Source: JAJVID01 sp035714085 (GTDB lineage: Bacteria; Acidobacteriota; Blastocatellia; RBC074). Taken from it: a DNA stretch of 64,000 nt. The position numbers and the translations under genes were made by a program. The stretch covers positions 10,813 through 74,812 of the forward strand of contig DASTMP010000476.1 of assembly GCA_035714085.1 (NCBI GenBank). The letters are read 5' to 3'. The notes below the pieces were generated by a model. It did no database searches. It had not been told where the DNA came from and saw only the letters and a list, made by a program, of their open reading frames with translations. Below are positions 42,148-55,752 of this stretch, piece after piece (position 1 is the first letter of the stretch; each line of letters begins with the position of its first letter).

Positions 42148-42813
42148 ATGAGCGCAAGAAAGATTGTAGTTCTTGTTGTCGTTCTGACTGCGCTCGCCGG
42201 AGCCATCTCTTTCTTGATCTGGCTCAGGAATCACGGATTCAGCGCTCGTGAAAAGCCCTCATGGATCGAAACCGTTTTGGCTAGAAACGCGCGCAAGATC
42301 GCCACGCCTGCGGGCGCAAAGGAATTGAAGAACCCGAACCCGTCTTCGGAGGCGATTATGGCTGAGGCTCGCGAGCATTTCGTCGAGCACTGTTCCGTTT
42401 GTCACGGGGCGGCTGGGCGCGGCGACACGCTCTATGGCCGTAATCTTTACCCGAAGGTTCCCGACCTGACACAAACGGATACGCAACAACTGACCGACGG
42501 CGAGCTTTTCTACATCATCTCGAACGGAGTGCGCTTTACGGGAATGCCGGCATTCGGAGGCGAAGACAGCCCCGAATCCATTTGGGGGCTCGTCTCCTTC
42601 ATCAGACGCTTGCCCAGGCTGACCCATGAAGAGATCAATCAGTTGCAGAAGATGACTGAAGGAGGCGAGACTGAAGTGGACGAAAAACCGGCGCCGGCTT
42701 CGAGAGCGACAGACAAAACAAAGGGAGAGCGCCCCGAACCTGACGGAGAGAAAAGGGGGAAGGAGCCGAAGCCCCATTCCCACGGACCGGGAACGAAGCC
42801 ACACGGCCACTAG
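42148..42813 (+). CDS. Membrane-anchored mono-haem cytochrome c
   Basis: A 221-residue protein. An N-terminal anchor (IVVLVVVLTALAGAISFLIW) is followed by a class-I cytochrome c domain: haem motif CSVCH (C82, C85, H86) and probable axial methionine M133 in TGMPAF. The C-terminal ~50 residues are charged and end in a His-rich stretch (HSHGPGTKPHGH) that could bind metal. GAGGAGG lies upstream of ATG. It could pass electrons to or from the neighbouring multicopper oxidase; this is inference from context. Confidence 0.87.
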   Translation: MSARKIVVLVVVLTALAGAISFLIWLRNHGFSAREKPSWIETVLARNARKIATPAGAKELKNPNPSSEAIMAEAREHFVEHCSVCHGAAGRGDTLYGRNLYPKVPDLTQTDTQQLTDGELFYIISNGVRFTGMPAFGGEDSPESIWGLVSFIRRLPRLTHEEINQLQKMTEGGETEVDEKPAPASRATDKTKGERPEPDGEKRGKEPKPHSHGPGTKPHGH

Positions 42814-42896
42814 ATTGGCTAGCAAACGCTTGTACAGGGCTGTGGATAGACTATAGGTCGTTCGCAGCGTCAACCGCGTCGTCAGCGTAGGAATCT

Positions 42897-43556
42897 ATGA
42901 GCGCGCTGCAATCGAAGAGCCAACCTGAGGCGGGGAGAAGACAGAGAGCCAGGAAAGCGATTCAGGTTCTGAAACGACTCTTCCCGCGAGTGAAACCGTC
43001 CCTCCATTTTTCCAATCCCTGGGAATTACTGGTGGCGGTCATGCTCTCCGCCCGATGCGCTGATAAGAAAGTCAACGAAGTGACGGAGAAGCTTTTCCGC
43101 AAATACCGGACGCTGGACGATTACCTGCGCGCCAAACCGAAGGAGTTCGAGCAGGACATCAAATCGACCGGTTTTTACAAAGAAAAAGCCAGGCGGATTC
43201 TGGCTGCCGCTCAGGCCATCAAGAAGCGATTCGGCGGTCGAGTTCCCCGCGCAATGGAAGCCTTGTTGCAACTCCCGGGCGTCGGACGGAAGACGGCGAA
43301 CATCGTCCTTGGAGCCGGCTATGGCGTCGTCGAAGGCATCGCTGTGGATACGCACGTGCGTCGGTTGGCGCGCCTGTTAGGCCTGACCGATGAAACCGAC
43401 CCGGACAAGATCGAACAGGACTTGATGAAACTCATTCCCGAAAGCGAATGGGTGGAGTTCTCCTATCGCCTGATTGAATACGGCCGGCAATATTGTCCCG
43501 CCCGATCACACGATCACTCTAATTGTCCGCTTAGTCGGATGCTCGATGATGCCTGA
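42897..43556 (+). CDS. nth: Endonuclease III-family DNA glycosylase with altered Fe-S loop
   Basis: A 219-residue base-excision-repair enzyme for oxidised pyrimidines. The helix-hairpin-helix is LPGVGRKTAN (126-135) with catalytic Lys132, and Asp151 lies in AVDTHV. The C-terminal [4Fe-4S] loop is not canonical: family members have C-x6-C-x2-C-x5-C, but here only C200 and C210 remain, in YCPARSHDHSNCPL, and the other two places are His and Leu. The protein may lack the cluster or belong to a cluster-less subgroup. It is followed closely by the tRNA-synthetase region. Confidence 0.88.
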   Translation: MSALQSKSQPEAGRRQRARKAIQVLKRLFPRVKPSLHFSNPWELLVAVMLSARCADKKVNEVTEKLFRKYRTLDDYLRAKPKEFEQDIKSTGFYKEKARRILAAAQAIKKRFGGRVPRAMEALLQLPGVGRKTANIVLGAGYGVVEGIAVDTHVRRLARLLGLTDETDPDKIEQDLMKLIPESEWVEFSYRLIEYGRQYCPARSHDHSNCPLSRMLDDA

Positions 43557-43869
43557 GCCATCTGACGATCCGATTTTTGCATTTGATTCTATCGCATCGA
43601 TTCTGGTAGAAAGGGGCGAACTCATTGAAGAGGACAGACCCCTCCGAGAGGCTTTCTTGAAACGGAAGCTGACATCAGCCGGCCTTATTAGAGAGAGACG
43701 TCACGCTACGAAACAGCGCAAATCAAGAGCCGACTTTGTCGGAAGCTGGATGGCACCGCCGCAATCGGGTTTGTGGTTCCAGCGGAAATTCTCCGGATTA
43801 AGGATTTTCTGTTATGGGAACCACATTCAACCAACGCGCGCTGACTCATTCCCTCGGTCAATTCATTGA
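43546..43869 (+). CDS. Uncertain small ORF between nth and aspS
   Basis: A 107-residue frame beginning ATGATG within the last bases of nth and running 56 bases into the aspS gene. The sequence (LVERGELIEEDRPLREAFL, then many Arg/Lys) matches no family I know. Coupling to nth is possible, but the overlap with aspS and the lack of a ribosome-binding site argue against it. The 257-base gap shows no other feature. Confidence 0.2.
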   Translation: MMPEPSDDPIFAFDSIASILVERGELIEEDRPLREAFLKRKLTSAGLIRERRHATKQRKSRADFVGSWMAPPQSGLWFQRKFSGLRIFCYGNHIQPTRADSFPRSIH

Positions 43870-45127
43870 TCAAGACGTTCTTCTCCGGGGCTGGGTCTAC
43901 CGGCTTCGCGTCCTCGCCAAGACTACATTCATCGTAATCAGAGACTGTTCGGGTGAAGCCCAGTGTGTAACCGCGTCTGATTTACTCAAAGACCTTCATC
44001 TCAAGCTTGATGATTGCGTGGAGATCTACGGGCGTGTCAGAGCCGATCATCGCTCTAGATCGGGCCATGAAGTCGATGTTATCCGTGTCAGAGTGTTGAG
44101 TCGTTCTGCGACCGGTCTCCCTTTCAATTCGTCTTCGAATATTGAATCGGTTGGGCAAGACACCCTGTTGGAATATCGCCCTCTGGCGGTTCGTAATGAC
44201 GCGATCGGAGACGTGTTTCGAATTCAGGGGGCGGTCTTGAAATACTTCAGGGAATATCTGACGAGCCGCCGCTTCATGGAGATCATCACCTCAAAGATTG
44301 TCGCGTCCGGGACCGAAGGCGGAACGAATCTCTTCGAACTGAAATATTTCGACCGCGTAGCTTATCTTGCGCAAAGCCCCCAGTTCTACAAGGAACATGG
44401 GGTCGCGGGCTTCGAGCGAGTGTATGAGACAGGGCACGTTTACCGCGCAGAGCCTCACGCGAGCAGTCGCCACTTGACCGAGTATTACTCGCTCGATTTC
44501 GAGATGGGCTTCATTGACGGGCCGGAGGATGTCATTCAGGTCGAGCGTGAACTCCTGACCTATATTTTTGACCGGCTCAACAAGGAGTACGAACACATTC
44601 TCGGGCGTTATAGAGAACATCCACTCCCGTCAATGCTCGAAGCCCCGATCTGGGAGTTCGGCAAATGCCTCGATCTTCTGAAAGAGAACTTCGGCCGAAC
44701 GGATTTGACGGATGACCTCGACCCGGAGGGAGAACGACAGCTGTGCGCTCTTGTGGAGAGAGAGACTGGAGTCCCCGCGGTCTTTGTAATTGGATACCCG
44801 CTCGCCAGCCGCCCTTTTTACACTGCGCCACGCAGAACAGCAGGGGCGTCAGGGGCGGCGCAGAGCTTTGACCTCTTGTTTCAGGGGATTGAGATCACCA
44901 CCGGCGGACAGAGATTACATCGCAGAGAAGACCTCGAGGCGTCACTGCGCCGGCGCGGCATTGACCCGGTCGGTTTTGAAAGCCATCTCAAAATGTTCGA
45001 GCTCGGAATGCCCCCACACGGCGGCCTGGCTATCGGTCTTGAGCGTATGACGGCTCGAATTCTCGGCTTGCGCAATGTGCGTGAAGCCACGCTCTATCCG
45101 CGTGATCGGTATAGGATAACGCCTTAG
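43814..45127 (+). CDS. aspS: Archaeal-type aspartyl-tRNA synthetase (AspS2-like)
   Basis: A 437-residue class IIb synthetase: an N-terminal OB-fold anticodon-binding domain (LLRGWVYRLRVLAKTTFIVI), then the catalytic core with FREYLTSRRFMEIITSKIVA, the AspRS-type QSPQFYK, motif 2 around VYRAEPHASSRHL and motif 3 GLAIGLERMTARILGL. At ~437 residues it lacks the ~100-residue insertion of the common bacterial AspRS and matches the archaeal/eukaryal form. Such enzymes in bacteria are often non-discriminating, charging tRNA-Asp and tRNA-Asn. AAGGA lies nine bases upstream of ATG 43814. Confidence 0.87.
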   Translation: MGTTFNQRALTHSLGQFIDQDVLLRGWVYRLRVLAKTTFIVIRDCSGEAQCVTASDLLKDLHLKLDDCVEIYGRVRADHRSRSGHEVDVIRVRVLSRSATGLPFNSSSNIESVGQDTLLEYRPLAVRNDAIGDVFRIQGAVLKYFREYLTSRRFMEIITSKIVASGTEGGTNLFELKYFDRVAYLAQSPQFYKEHGVAGFERVYETGHVYRAEPHASSRHLTEYYSLDFEMGFIDGPEDVIQVERELLTYIFDRLNKEYEHILGRYREHPLPSMLEAPIWEFGKCLDLLKENFGRTDLTDDLDPEGERQLCALVERETGVPAVFVIGYPLASRPFYTAPRRTAGASGAAQSFDLLFQGIEITTGGQRLHRREDLEASLRRRGIDPVGFESHLKMFELGMPPHGGLAIGLERMTARILGLRNVREATLYPRDRYRITP

Positions 45128-45128
45128 G

Positions 45129-45234
45129 GAATAGTGGGCAGTGGATAGTGGCAGTGGATAGTGGGTAGCACGAAATTTCGATCTCTTGATTCCCCATTCC
45201 TCACTACCCACTACCCACTGCCCACTGCCCACTT
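45129..45234. repeat. Word palindrome (AGTGGGC/AGTGGAT words) after aspS
   Basis: The left arm (about 45129-45168) consists of AGTGGGC, AGTGGAT, AGTGGC and AGTGGGT words. The right arm (about 45200-45234) has CACTACC and CACTGCC words as its complement. It lies directly after the aspS stop. Confidence 0.8.
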
Positions 45235-45305
45235 GCCGGGCGCCGTATTGAGAATGTGTCCTGAGTATGGTAAAAAACTAGCGAACTTTTTTTATTAATT
45301 GAGCG

Positions 45306-45362
<57 letters not shown>

Positions 45363-45404
45363 GACCGGAAATCCGGTTAAATTGCTGACAAAAGGAAGTC
45401 GCAG

Positions 45405-45443
45405 AAGACCTCGCGTTGTTTTTAGGCGCGAGGTCTTTGTTTT
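45405..45443 (+). terminator. Intrinsic terminator of the methionine leader
   Basis: AAGACCTCGCG (45405-45415) pairs perfectly with CGCGAGGTCTT (45427-45437) over an 11-base loop, and TGTTTT follows. It lies downstream of the SAM-II-like aptamer and upstream of the coding region, the position of a riboswitch expression platform. Confidence 0.75.
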
Positions 45444-45445
45444 AT

Positions 45446-45526
45446 CAGTACCGCGAGCGGTAGCGAGCGAGGCCCCCCACAGGCGTCCCGTAACGGAAGT
45501 CACGCTCGCTACCGCTCGCGGTACTG
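45446..45526. repeat. 24-bp perfect inverted repeat before the methionine gene
   Basis: Arms 45446-45469 and 45503-45526 are exact reverse complements (left begins CAGTACCGCGAGCGGTAG) with a 33-base loop. It starts three bases after the terminator T-run and ends 16 bases before the ATG, so it may add a second level of control, or may only be an inserted repeat. The arms are made of GCGAGCG/GTAGCGA words. Confidence 0.85.
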
Positions 45527-45542
45527 AAGTCCTCGAAATTTT

Positions 45543-47393
<1,851 letters not shown>

Positions 47394-47411
47394 CCGAAAG
47401 AGAGGTCAAGC

Positions 47412-47696
47412 ATGAACTTTCTGAAGATAATCCTGATTGGAATCCTGGTCGTGTTTCTCGCATTCAGCGGCATGTGGCTGGTCGGCGTGGCGATCGGTTT
47501 GCTGAAATCCCTGTTCTGGCTATTTGTGATTGGCCTAGCCGCGATGGCGCTGTGGAAGATGTTCGGCCCGAAAGGCGCCAAACAAGTGGAGGATGCGGAA
47601 CCCAAGAACACGATCCAGAATACTGAGATGACGCTGGATGAGTACAAGCGAAAGCTGGAGGCTCAGTTGAAGCAGGGCTCTGAAAAACGTCCTTGA
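47412..47696 (+). CDS. Small membrane protein
   Basis: A 94-residue protein with two adjacent hydrophobic segments (IILIGILVVFLAFSGMWLV and GLLKSLFWLFVIGLAAMALW) and a charged C-terminal tail. No family recognised. AAGAGAGG lies upstream. It sits between the fused metF gene and metH on the same strand with an 18-base gap, so it is probably in the methionine transcript, though nothing in its sequence suggests a role there. Confidence 0.6.
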   Translation: MNFLKIILIGILVVFLAFSGMWLVGVAIGLLKSLFWLFVIGLAAMALWKMFGPKGAKQVEDAEPKNTIQNTEMTLDEYKRKLEAQLKQGSEKRP

Positions 47697-47736
47697 GCCG
47701 TCTTCAAATGAATTGGTTCAGAAAAAAGGAGATCCA

Positions 47737-48484
47737 ATGAGTCGAAGCGGAGTTGATCTCGATCGAATAGCTGTCGCCAGCCCATGTCCGATGGCTTGGA
47801 ACGATATGGTTGGCGATGATCGCGTTCGCTTTTGCAATCAATGCAGTCTGAACGTTTACAACATCTCGGCAATGACAAAGCTGGAAGCCGAGTCGTTCAT
47901 TGCAAACGCGGAAGGACGAATCTGCGCCAAATTTTACCGTCGCGCGGATGGCGCGATCCTTACGAGGGATTGCCCGGTTGGCTTGCGAGCCGTACGGAAG
48001 AAGGTTTCTCGCGCGGCGGCGACGGCGTTTTCGGCGCTGATAAGCCTGTTTGGCGGCTCGGCGCTATTCGCGCAGCAGCAGCCGAAGAACGAAACGAATG
48101 TTGACGTTCGGAAGACATTCAGGCGATACGGGCAGGCTGCTGTCGAAGGGAAAGTCACGGACATGCTTAATGCTGCGATAGCCGGCGCTGAGATCAGCCT
48201 GATAAATGAACAGACAAAGCGAGAGATTTCCACCCGAGCGAATGAAAGCGGGAGATTCCGGTTCATGGACGTCGAACCCGGCTTGTACACAATTCGGGTG
48301 GATTCGCCGGGATTCAGTAGACTCGAATTTTCGAGACTTAATTTCGAGGAAGAAACGACTTTGAATTTAGCTGTAACGTTGAAAGTGGGAAGCACTGAGA
48401 TGCTAGGCCTCATTGTGACTCCTTCGACAATACCAACCAACGACACGATCCCTCAAGGAGAATTGAAACGCAAGGATAGACCGC

Positions 48485-48492
<8 letters not shown>
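47737..48492 (+). CDS. Cys-rich N-terminal domain plus membrane segment plus carboxypeptidase-regulatory-like module
   Basis: A 251-residue protein. Residues 1-75 form a Cys-rich domain: CPMAWNDMVGDDRVRFCNQC, NVYNISAMTKLEA, EGRICAKFYRRADG and TRDCPVGLRA. A hydrophobic segment follows (ATAFSALISLFGGSALFAQQ), then one prealbumin-like module (VEGKVTDMLNAAIAGAEISL, ESGRFRFMDVEPGLYTI). The Cys domain would therefore lie inside the cell and the beta module outside. I recall similar proteins in acidobacteria, but function is unknown. The start is ATG 47737 after AAGGAG. The stop overlaps metH by eight bases. Confidence 0.72.
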
Positions 48493-52204
<3,712 letters not shown>

Positions 52205-52234
52205 CAACAAAACAGCCCCTGGAATCAAAAAGCC

Positions 52235-53116
52235 ATGACTCAAAGACCGACGTCAGTTGGAATCTTACTAGCCGTCGCCTTGCTGAGCTTTGCCTTTACT
52301 GGTTCGGTGTTGTCTCAGTCCACAGAGTGGAAGGAATATGCCTCTGAAAAGGGCAAGTTTAGCGTGCTGCTGCCTGGCGCTCCGGAGCCCGGGTACAGGA
52401 TGGGCCCTGCAGATGCAGGCGCTGTGATTTCTTATGTGACCAATTATCAGAAGGACGCGAAAGCCTGGAGTGTGGATTACTTTGATCTACCTGCGATCCC
52501 GCCTGACGCCGACGCCGTTAAAAAACTGTTGGAGCGGCGACGCGACAGCTATACAACCAAGCCGAGGGGCGAGAAATCGCAGACCCTGAATGGTTACCCA
52601 ACGCTCGAATTTAAGGAACCAATCGATGACCGTGACAGAGTTAAGGTGGTCAGGATCATCCTGGTCAAACGGCGCGTCTACGAGTTGTGGGTGGTTACTC
52701 AGGCCCAACAGGTTGCATCAGAAGATGTCACGAAATTTTTCGACTCGTTCAAACCTGTAGCGATGACTGATGAAGAGATTGTAGAGGCGGCGAAAGCCTC
52801 CATAGCTGATAAAGAAAAAGCCGTTCCACGCAAAATTAGAGTTTCCGGCGGTGTGCTTCAGGACAGAGCCATCAAAAAAGTTCAGCCCCCATATCCGTCT
52901 GAAGCGAAGGCTGCAAGAGTTTCCGGCGAGGTCAAAATACGCCTTCTGATTTCCGAAGAAGGAAATGTGATAGAAGCGGAAGCTGTAGAAGGTCCAGATA
53001 TTTTGCGCGAATCTGCGTTGGCCGCCGCCCGGATGTGGGTATTTAAGCCAATAGAGCTTGCTGGCAGGCCGGTGAAAGTGGAAGGTATACTCATCTTCAA
53101 GTTCGCGCCACGATGA
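52235..53116 (+). CDS. Secreted protein with C-terminal TonB-like domain
   Basis: A 293-residue exported protein. Signal peptide about 1-27 (LLSFAFTGSVLSQ). Residues ~30-175 form an unassigned domain (YASEKGKFSVLLPGAPEPG) of a type seen in other acidobacterial proteins. Residues ~205-293 are a TonB C-terminal domain: IKKVQPPYPSEAKAARVSGE, then MWVFKPIELAGRPVKVEG. Without an N-terminal anchor and Pro-rich spacer it is not a standard TonB; it may help outer-membrane or envelope functions. Base composition is somewhat lower in GC than metH. Confidence 0.78.
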   Translation: MTQRPTSVGILLAVALLSFAFTGSVLSQSTEWKEYASEKGKFSVLLPGAPEPGYRMGPADAGAVISYVTNYQKDAKAWSVDYFDLPAIPPDADAVKKLLERRRDSYTTKPRGEKSQTLNGYPTLEFKEPIDDRDRVKVVRIILVKRRVYELWVVTQAQQVASEDVTKFFDSFKPVAMTDEEIVEAAKASIADKEKAVPRKIRVSGGVLQDRAIKKVQPPYPSEAKAARVSGEVKIRLLISEEGNVIEAEAVEGPDILRESALAAARMWVFKPIELAGRPVKVEGILIFKFAPR

Positions 53117-53158
53117 ATCTGATGAAGAACTCGCTGATTGAGTTAGGTAAATGTTCCC

Positions 53159-53962
53159 ATGCCTGTTGACAATGAGCAGGCGCCAGCGGCGCTTGATGGC
53201 GAGCAAATCAAGCGATTCATAGAAGACGGCTTCATTCGTCTAGACCGCGCCTTTCCTCGGGAACTCGCCGACGAGGGCCGTGAACTGTTGTGGCGTGACA
53301 CCGGCTGCGATCCTCACGACCCGGCGACGTGGACCCGGCCGGTCATCCGGCTTGGCGATTATCCGCAAGAGCCGTTCCGGCGAGCGGTGAACATGCCATT
53401 GCTGCACGACGCATTTGATCGGCTCGTTGGCGTGGGGCGATGGGTTCCGAGACAGAGTCTGGGAGGATTCCCGATCCGATTTCCCGGTTCCGATGATCCC
53501 GGCGACACTGGATGGCACGCCGATGCGAGCTTTCCGGGAGATGACGGTTCCTGGCGGTTGAACGTCAAATCCGACTGGCGCGCCTTGCTGATGCTTTTCC
53601 TCTTCTCCGACGTGGGCGAAGACGACGCTCCGACGCGCATCAGGGTCGGCTCTCATCTGGATGCGCCCCGGATTCTGGAACCGGCCGGAGACGCCGGGTT
53701 GTCTTACATAGAGCTTGCTGAGAAGTTGGACCTGGACCCGGATCAGCCCATCGCGCTCGCGACGGGCGAAGCGGGTACCGTCTATCTTTGTCACCCATTT
53801 CTCATTCACGCCGCTCAGCCGGTGCGCGGCCCCCGTCCACGTTTCATGGCGCAACCGCCTCTCATACCAGCGGAACCGTTCCGGCTTCACCGCGACGACG
53901 GCGACTATTCTCCCGTCGAGATCGCGATCCGGCTAGGATTGGGATTACAGACTACGGGATAA
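53159..53962 (+). CDS. Phytanoyl-CoA-dioxygenase-like 2-oxoglutarate/Fe(II) oxygenase
   Basis: A 267-residue protein. The iron-binding facial triad is readable as H-x-D in GWHADASFPG and the distal His in FLIHAAQPVRGPRPRFM, with the downstream Arg that would bind 2-oxoglutarate. The start IKRFIEDGFIRLDRAFPREL is typical of PhyH-like proteins. Substrate unknown; members include antibiotic-biosynthesis hydroxylases. It stands alone on the plus strand with no pathway neighbours. The 159 bases downstream show no clear feature. Confidence 0.82.
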   Translation: MPVDNEQAPAALDGEQIKRFIEDGFIRLDRAFPRELADEGRELLWRDTGCDPHDPATWTRPVIRLGDYPQEPFRRAVNMPLLHDAFDRLVGVGRWVPRQSLGGFPIRFPGSDDPGDTGWHADASFPGDDGSWRLNVKSDWRALLMLFLFSDVGEDDAPTRIRVGSHLDAPRILEPAGDAGLSYIELAEKLDLDPDQPIALATGEAGTVYLCHPFLIHAAQPVRGPRPRFMAQPPLIPAEPFRLHRDDGDYSPVEIAIRLGLGLQTTG

Positions 53963-54121
53963 TAGCTATTAAATGAATCGGTTGAATGTTGGTTGCGGCT
54001 TTTTTCTATTCCCGGGCGCATTCAGCGTTCGAGCAGGTGGATCCGCTCGATCGAATACATCAAGTACCATCGCGATCAGAAAAAGTGAACTATCAGTCTT
54101 AATCAAACTTCGGAGGAGAAA

Positions 54122-55057
54122 ATGCGGCTCACTCATTCATTGCTTTCTGGTGTTTTCATTTGTTTGATGACTGCGCCGCTGGCTTGCGGACAATCATTGC
54201 AGGACGGCGGGGCGGCGCGCGATGCGTCGGTCGCGGCGGGAACGCAGCCGGCGCAACGACCGAAGCTGTCGCCCGGGGCGGAAGAGATCGCGCGCACGAT
54301 CGGGGTCGTTCCGCTCATCGAACGGTTCTACGAACTGCCCGAACGCGATCGTGGCATGGGGGGCGGCGTGATGAGTATGGAAGCGCTGAGCCTGCGCCAA
54401 CAGATCACCGAAAGCGTCGTCAGCGCGGGACTTGAAGTAGACGGACTGATTACGGAGATTGACAGCGAGCTGGCGCAGATCAGTGTGGTTCGCTCTCAAC
54501 TCGAAGACCGCCGCGATCGAGCGCTTGCCATCGGCAATCTTGCCAACATCATCACGAGCGGCGGGACTGGCGTCGTCGGCACGGCGTTGCAATTCAGCGC
54601 CGGTACCACCAACGCCGGGAACATAATTGGCGTCGCGGGCGGCGCTGTCTCGACTGTGTTGTCGCTCATCGGCCTTCGCCAACAACACGGCGGGAAGCGC
54701 CCGCTCGGCGTCTCACCCAATATGCTGGCCAAGCTCTTTGACCGCGCGCCGGAATTTCATAGCGATTATCCGGAGGAAGCGTGGACATACCTGAACGCCG
54801 CGCCGCCCGCTGAGCCGGGCGCCGGGACGCGGCGCGAGCGATTGATCAAACAATGGACGGATGCCGGCCGCATCGAAGCGGGTGACACGCCCAAGGCGCA
54901 ACATAAGATCGAGTTACTTACCAGCAGCGTCTCCGATCAACGCCCGTTGTCGATAGACCTGCTCAATGATCGCGCGGCGATGCTCGCTGACCTGCGCGCG
55001 AGAGTGGCGCTGATGAAGCGCGATTTAAGCAAGCTTGTCCGCGCGCTTCGTTCCTAA
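54122..55057 (+). CDS. Secreted protein of unknown function
   Basis: A 311-residue exported protein with signal peptide (SLLSGVFICLMTAPLACGQS; the Cys near the end could be lipidated). The middle (VDGLITEIDSELAQISVVRS) is predicted coiled coil. A Gly/Ala-rich hydrophobic stretch follows (NLANIITSGGTGVVGTALQF, then IIGVAGGAVSTVLSLIGL) that could be membrane-inserting. The C-terminus is helical. No known family. GGAGGAG lies just upstream of the ATG. It is followed after 34 bases by a YfbM-family gene, so the two may form an operon. Confidence 0.65.
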   Translation: MRLTHSLLSGVFICLMTAPLACGQSLQDGGAARDASVAAGTQPAQRPKLSPGAEEIARTIGVVPLIERFYELPERDRGMGGGVMSMEALSLRQQITESVVSAGLEVDGLITEIDSELAQISVVRSQLEDRRDRALAIGNLANIITSGGTGVVGTALQFSAGTTNAGNIIGVAGGAVSTVLSLIGLRQQHGGKRPLGVSPNMLAKLFDRAPEFHSDYPEEAWTYLNAAPPAEPGAGTRRERLIKQWTDAGRIEAGDTPKAQHKIELLTSSVSDQRPLSIDLLNDRAAMLADLRARVALMKRDLSKLVRALRS

Positions 55058-55091
55058 CGTCTTTGGGGATTTTCCGCAGGAGGCGTAGCCA

Positions 55092-55586
55092 ATGGGTATC
55101 AGCATGAGCCTTTATCTGTGCGACGACGCTCAGATTCGAGAATTCAGCGATGACGTGAATCGGGTGGAAGATTTCATTATCAGGTCGCCGAATCGGGGTG
55201 ATTGCTACCTGGCGGACTTCTGGGACGGCATTCATTATTTGCTCACCAGCGGGACGGACACGCGCGATCTGCCGCTGGCGGCGCTCAAAACCGGCGACGT
55301 GGAGTTCCGCGGAGGCGCCAGCGCGACGCACGCGATCTTCAGCGAGACGGCCAAAGCCTTCGCCGAAGAGTTGCAATCCCTCTCGGAGCAGACGCTCCGG
55401 GAGCGCTTCGATCCGGGCAGGATGCTGGAGGCCAGGGTTGATCCGATCCGCCCGTGGTTATTCCCCGAACATGCGGAGAGTACCTTCCGTGATCTGATGT
55501 TCTACTTCGACCGGCTACGCAACATCGCCTCGGCGGCTTCGCGTGAGGGGCAAGGCCTGCTCTTCACACGTTACGAGGATTGGTAA
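55092..55586 (+). CDS. YfbM-family (DUF1877) protein
   Basis: A 164-residue cytosolic protein. It begins MGISMSLYLCDDAQIREF and has YLADFWDGIHYLLTSGT, which matches the conserved WxGIHYLL core of the YfbM/DUF1877 family, and a C-terminal FRDLMFYFDRLRNIASAA helix. Biochemical function of the family is unknown; members often lie near immunity or polymorphic-toxin loci. GGAGG lies upstream. No toxin domain is seen in the adjacent secreted protein, so an immunity role is only a possibility. Confidence 0.75.
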   Translation: MGISMSLYLCDDAQIREFSDDVNRVEDFIIRSPNRGDCYLADFWDGIHYLLTSGTDTRDLPLAALKTGDVEFRGGASATHAIFSETAKAFAEELQSLSEQTLRERFDPGRMLEARVDPIRPWLFPEHAESTFRDLMFYFDRLRNIASAASREGQGLLFTRYEDW

Positions 55587-55752
55587 TCAAAGCCTGATTC
55601 TGTGTCGAAGGCGCGACGTTGCGGTCGTTGACCAGGCGCGCCAGCAACCTGGACGGAAAAGCGCAACAAGCTCATTGATCAATATGGCGCCTGATTGTGA
55701 GTGTAGTCAGATGTCATTCGCCATGTAACTCTGATAATTTGGGAGAATGTCA

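Noticed and set aside
53973..54167. A 64-codon plus-strand frame between the dioxygenase and the secreted protein.
   Set aside because: No ribosome-binding site, overlaps the next gene's start, and the sequence matches nothing recognisable.
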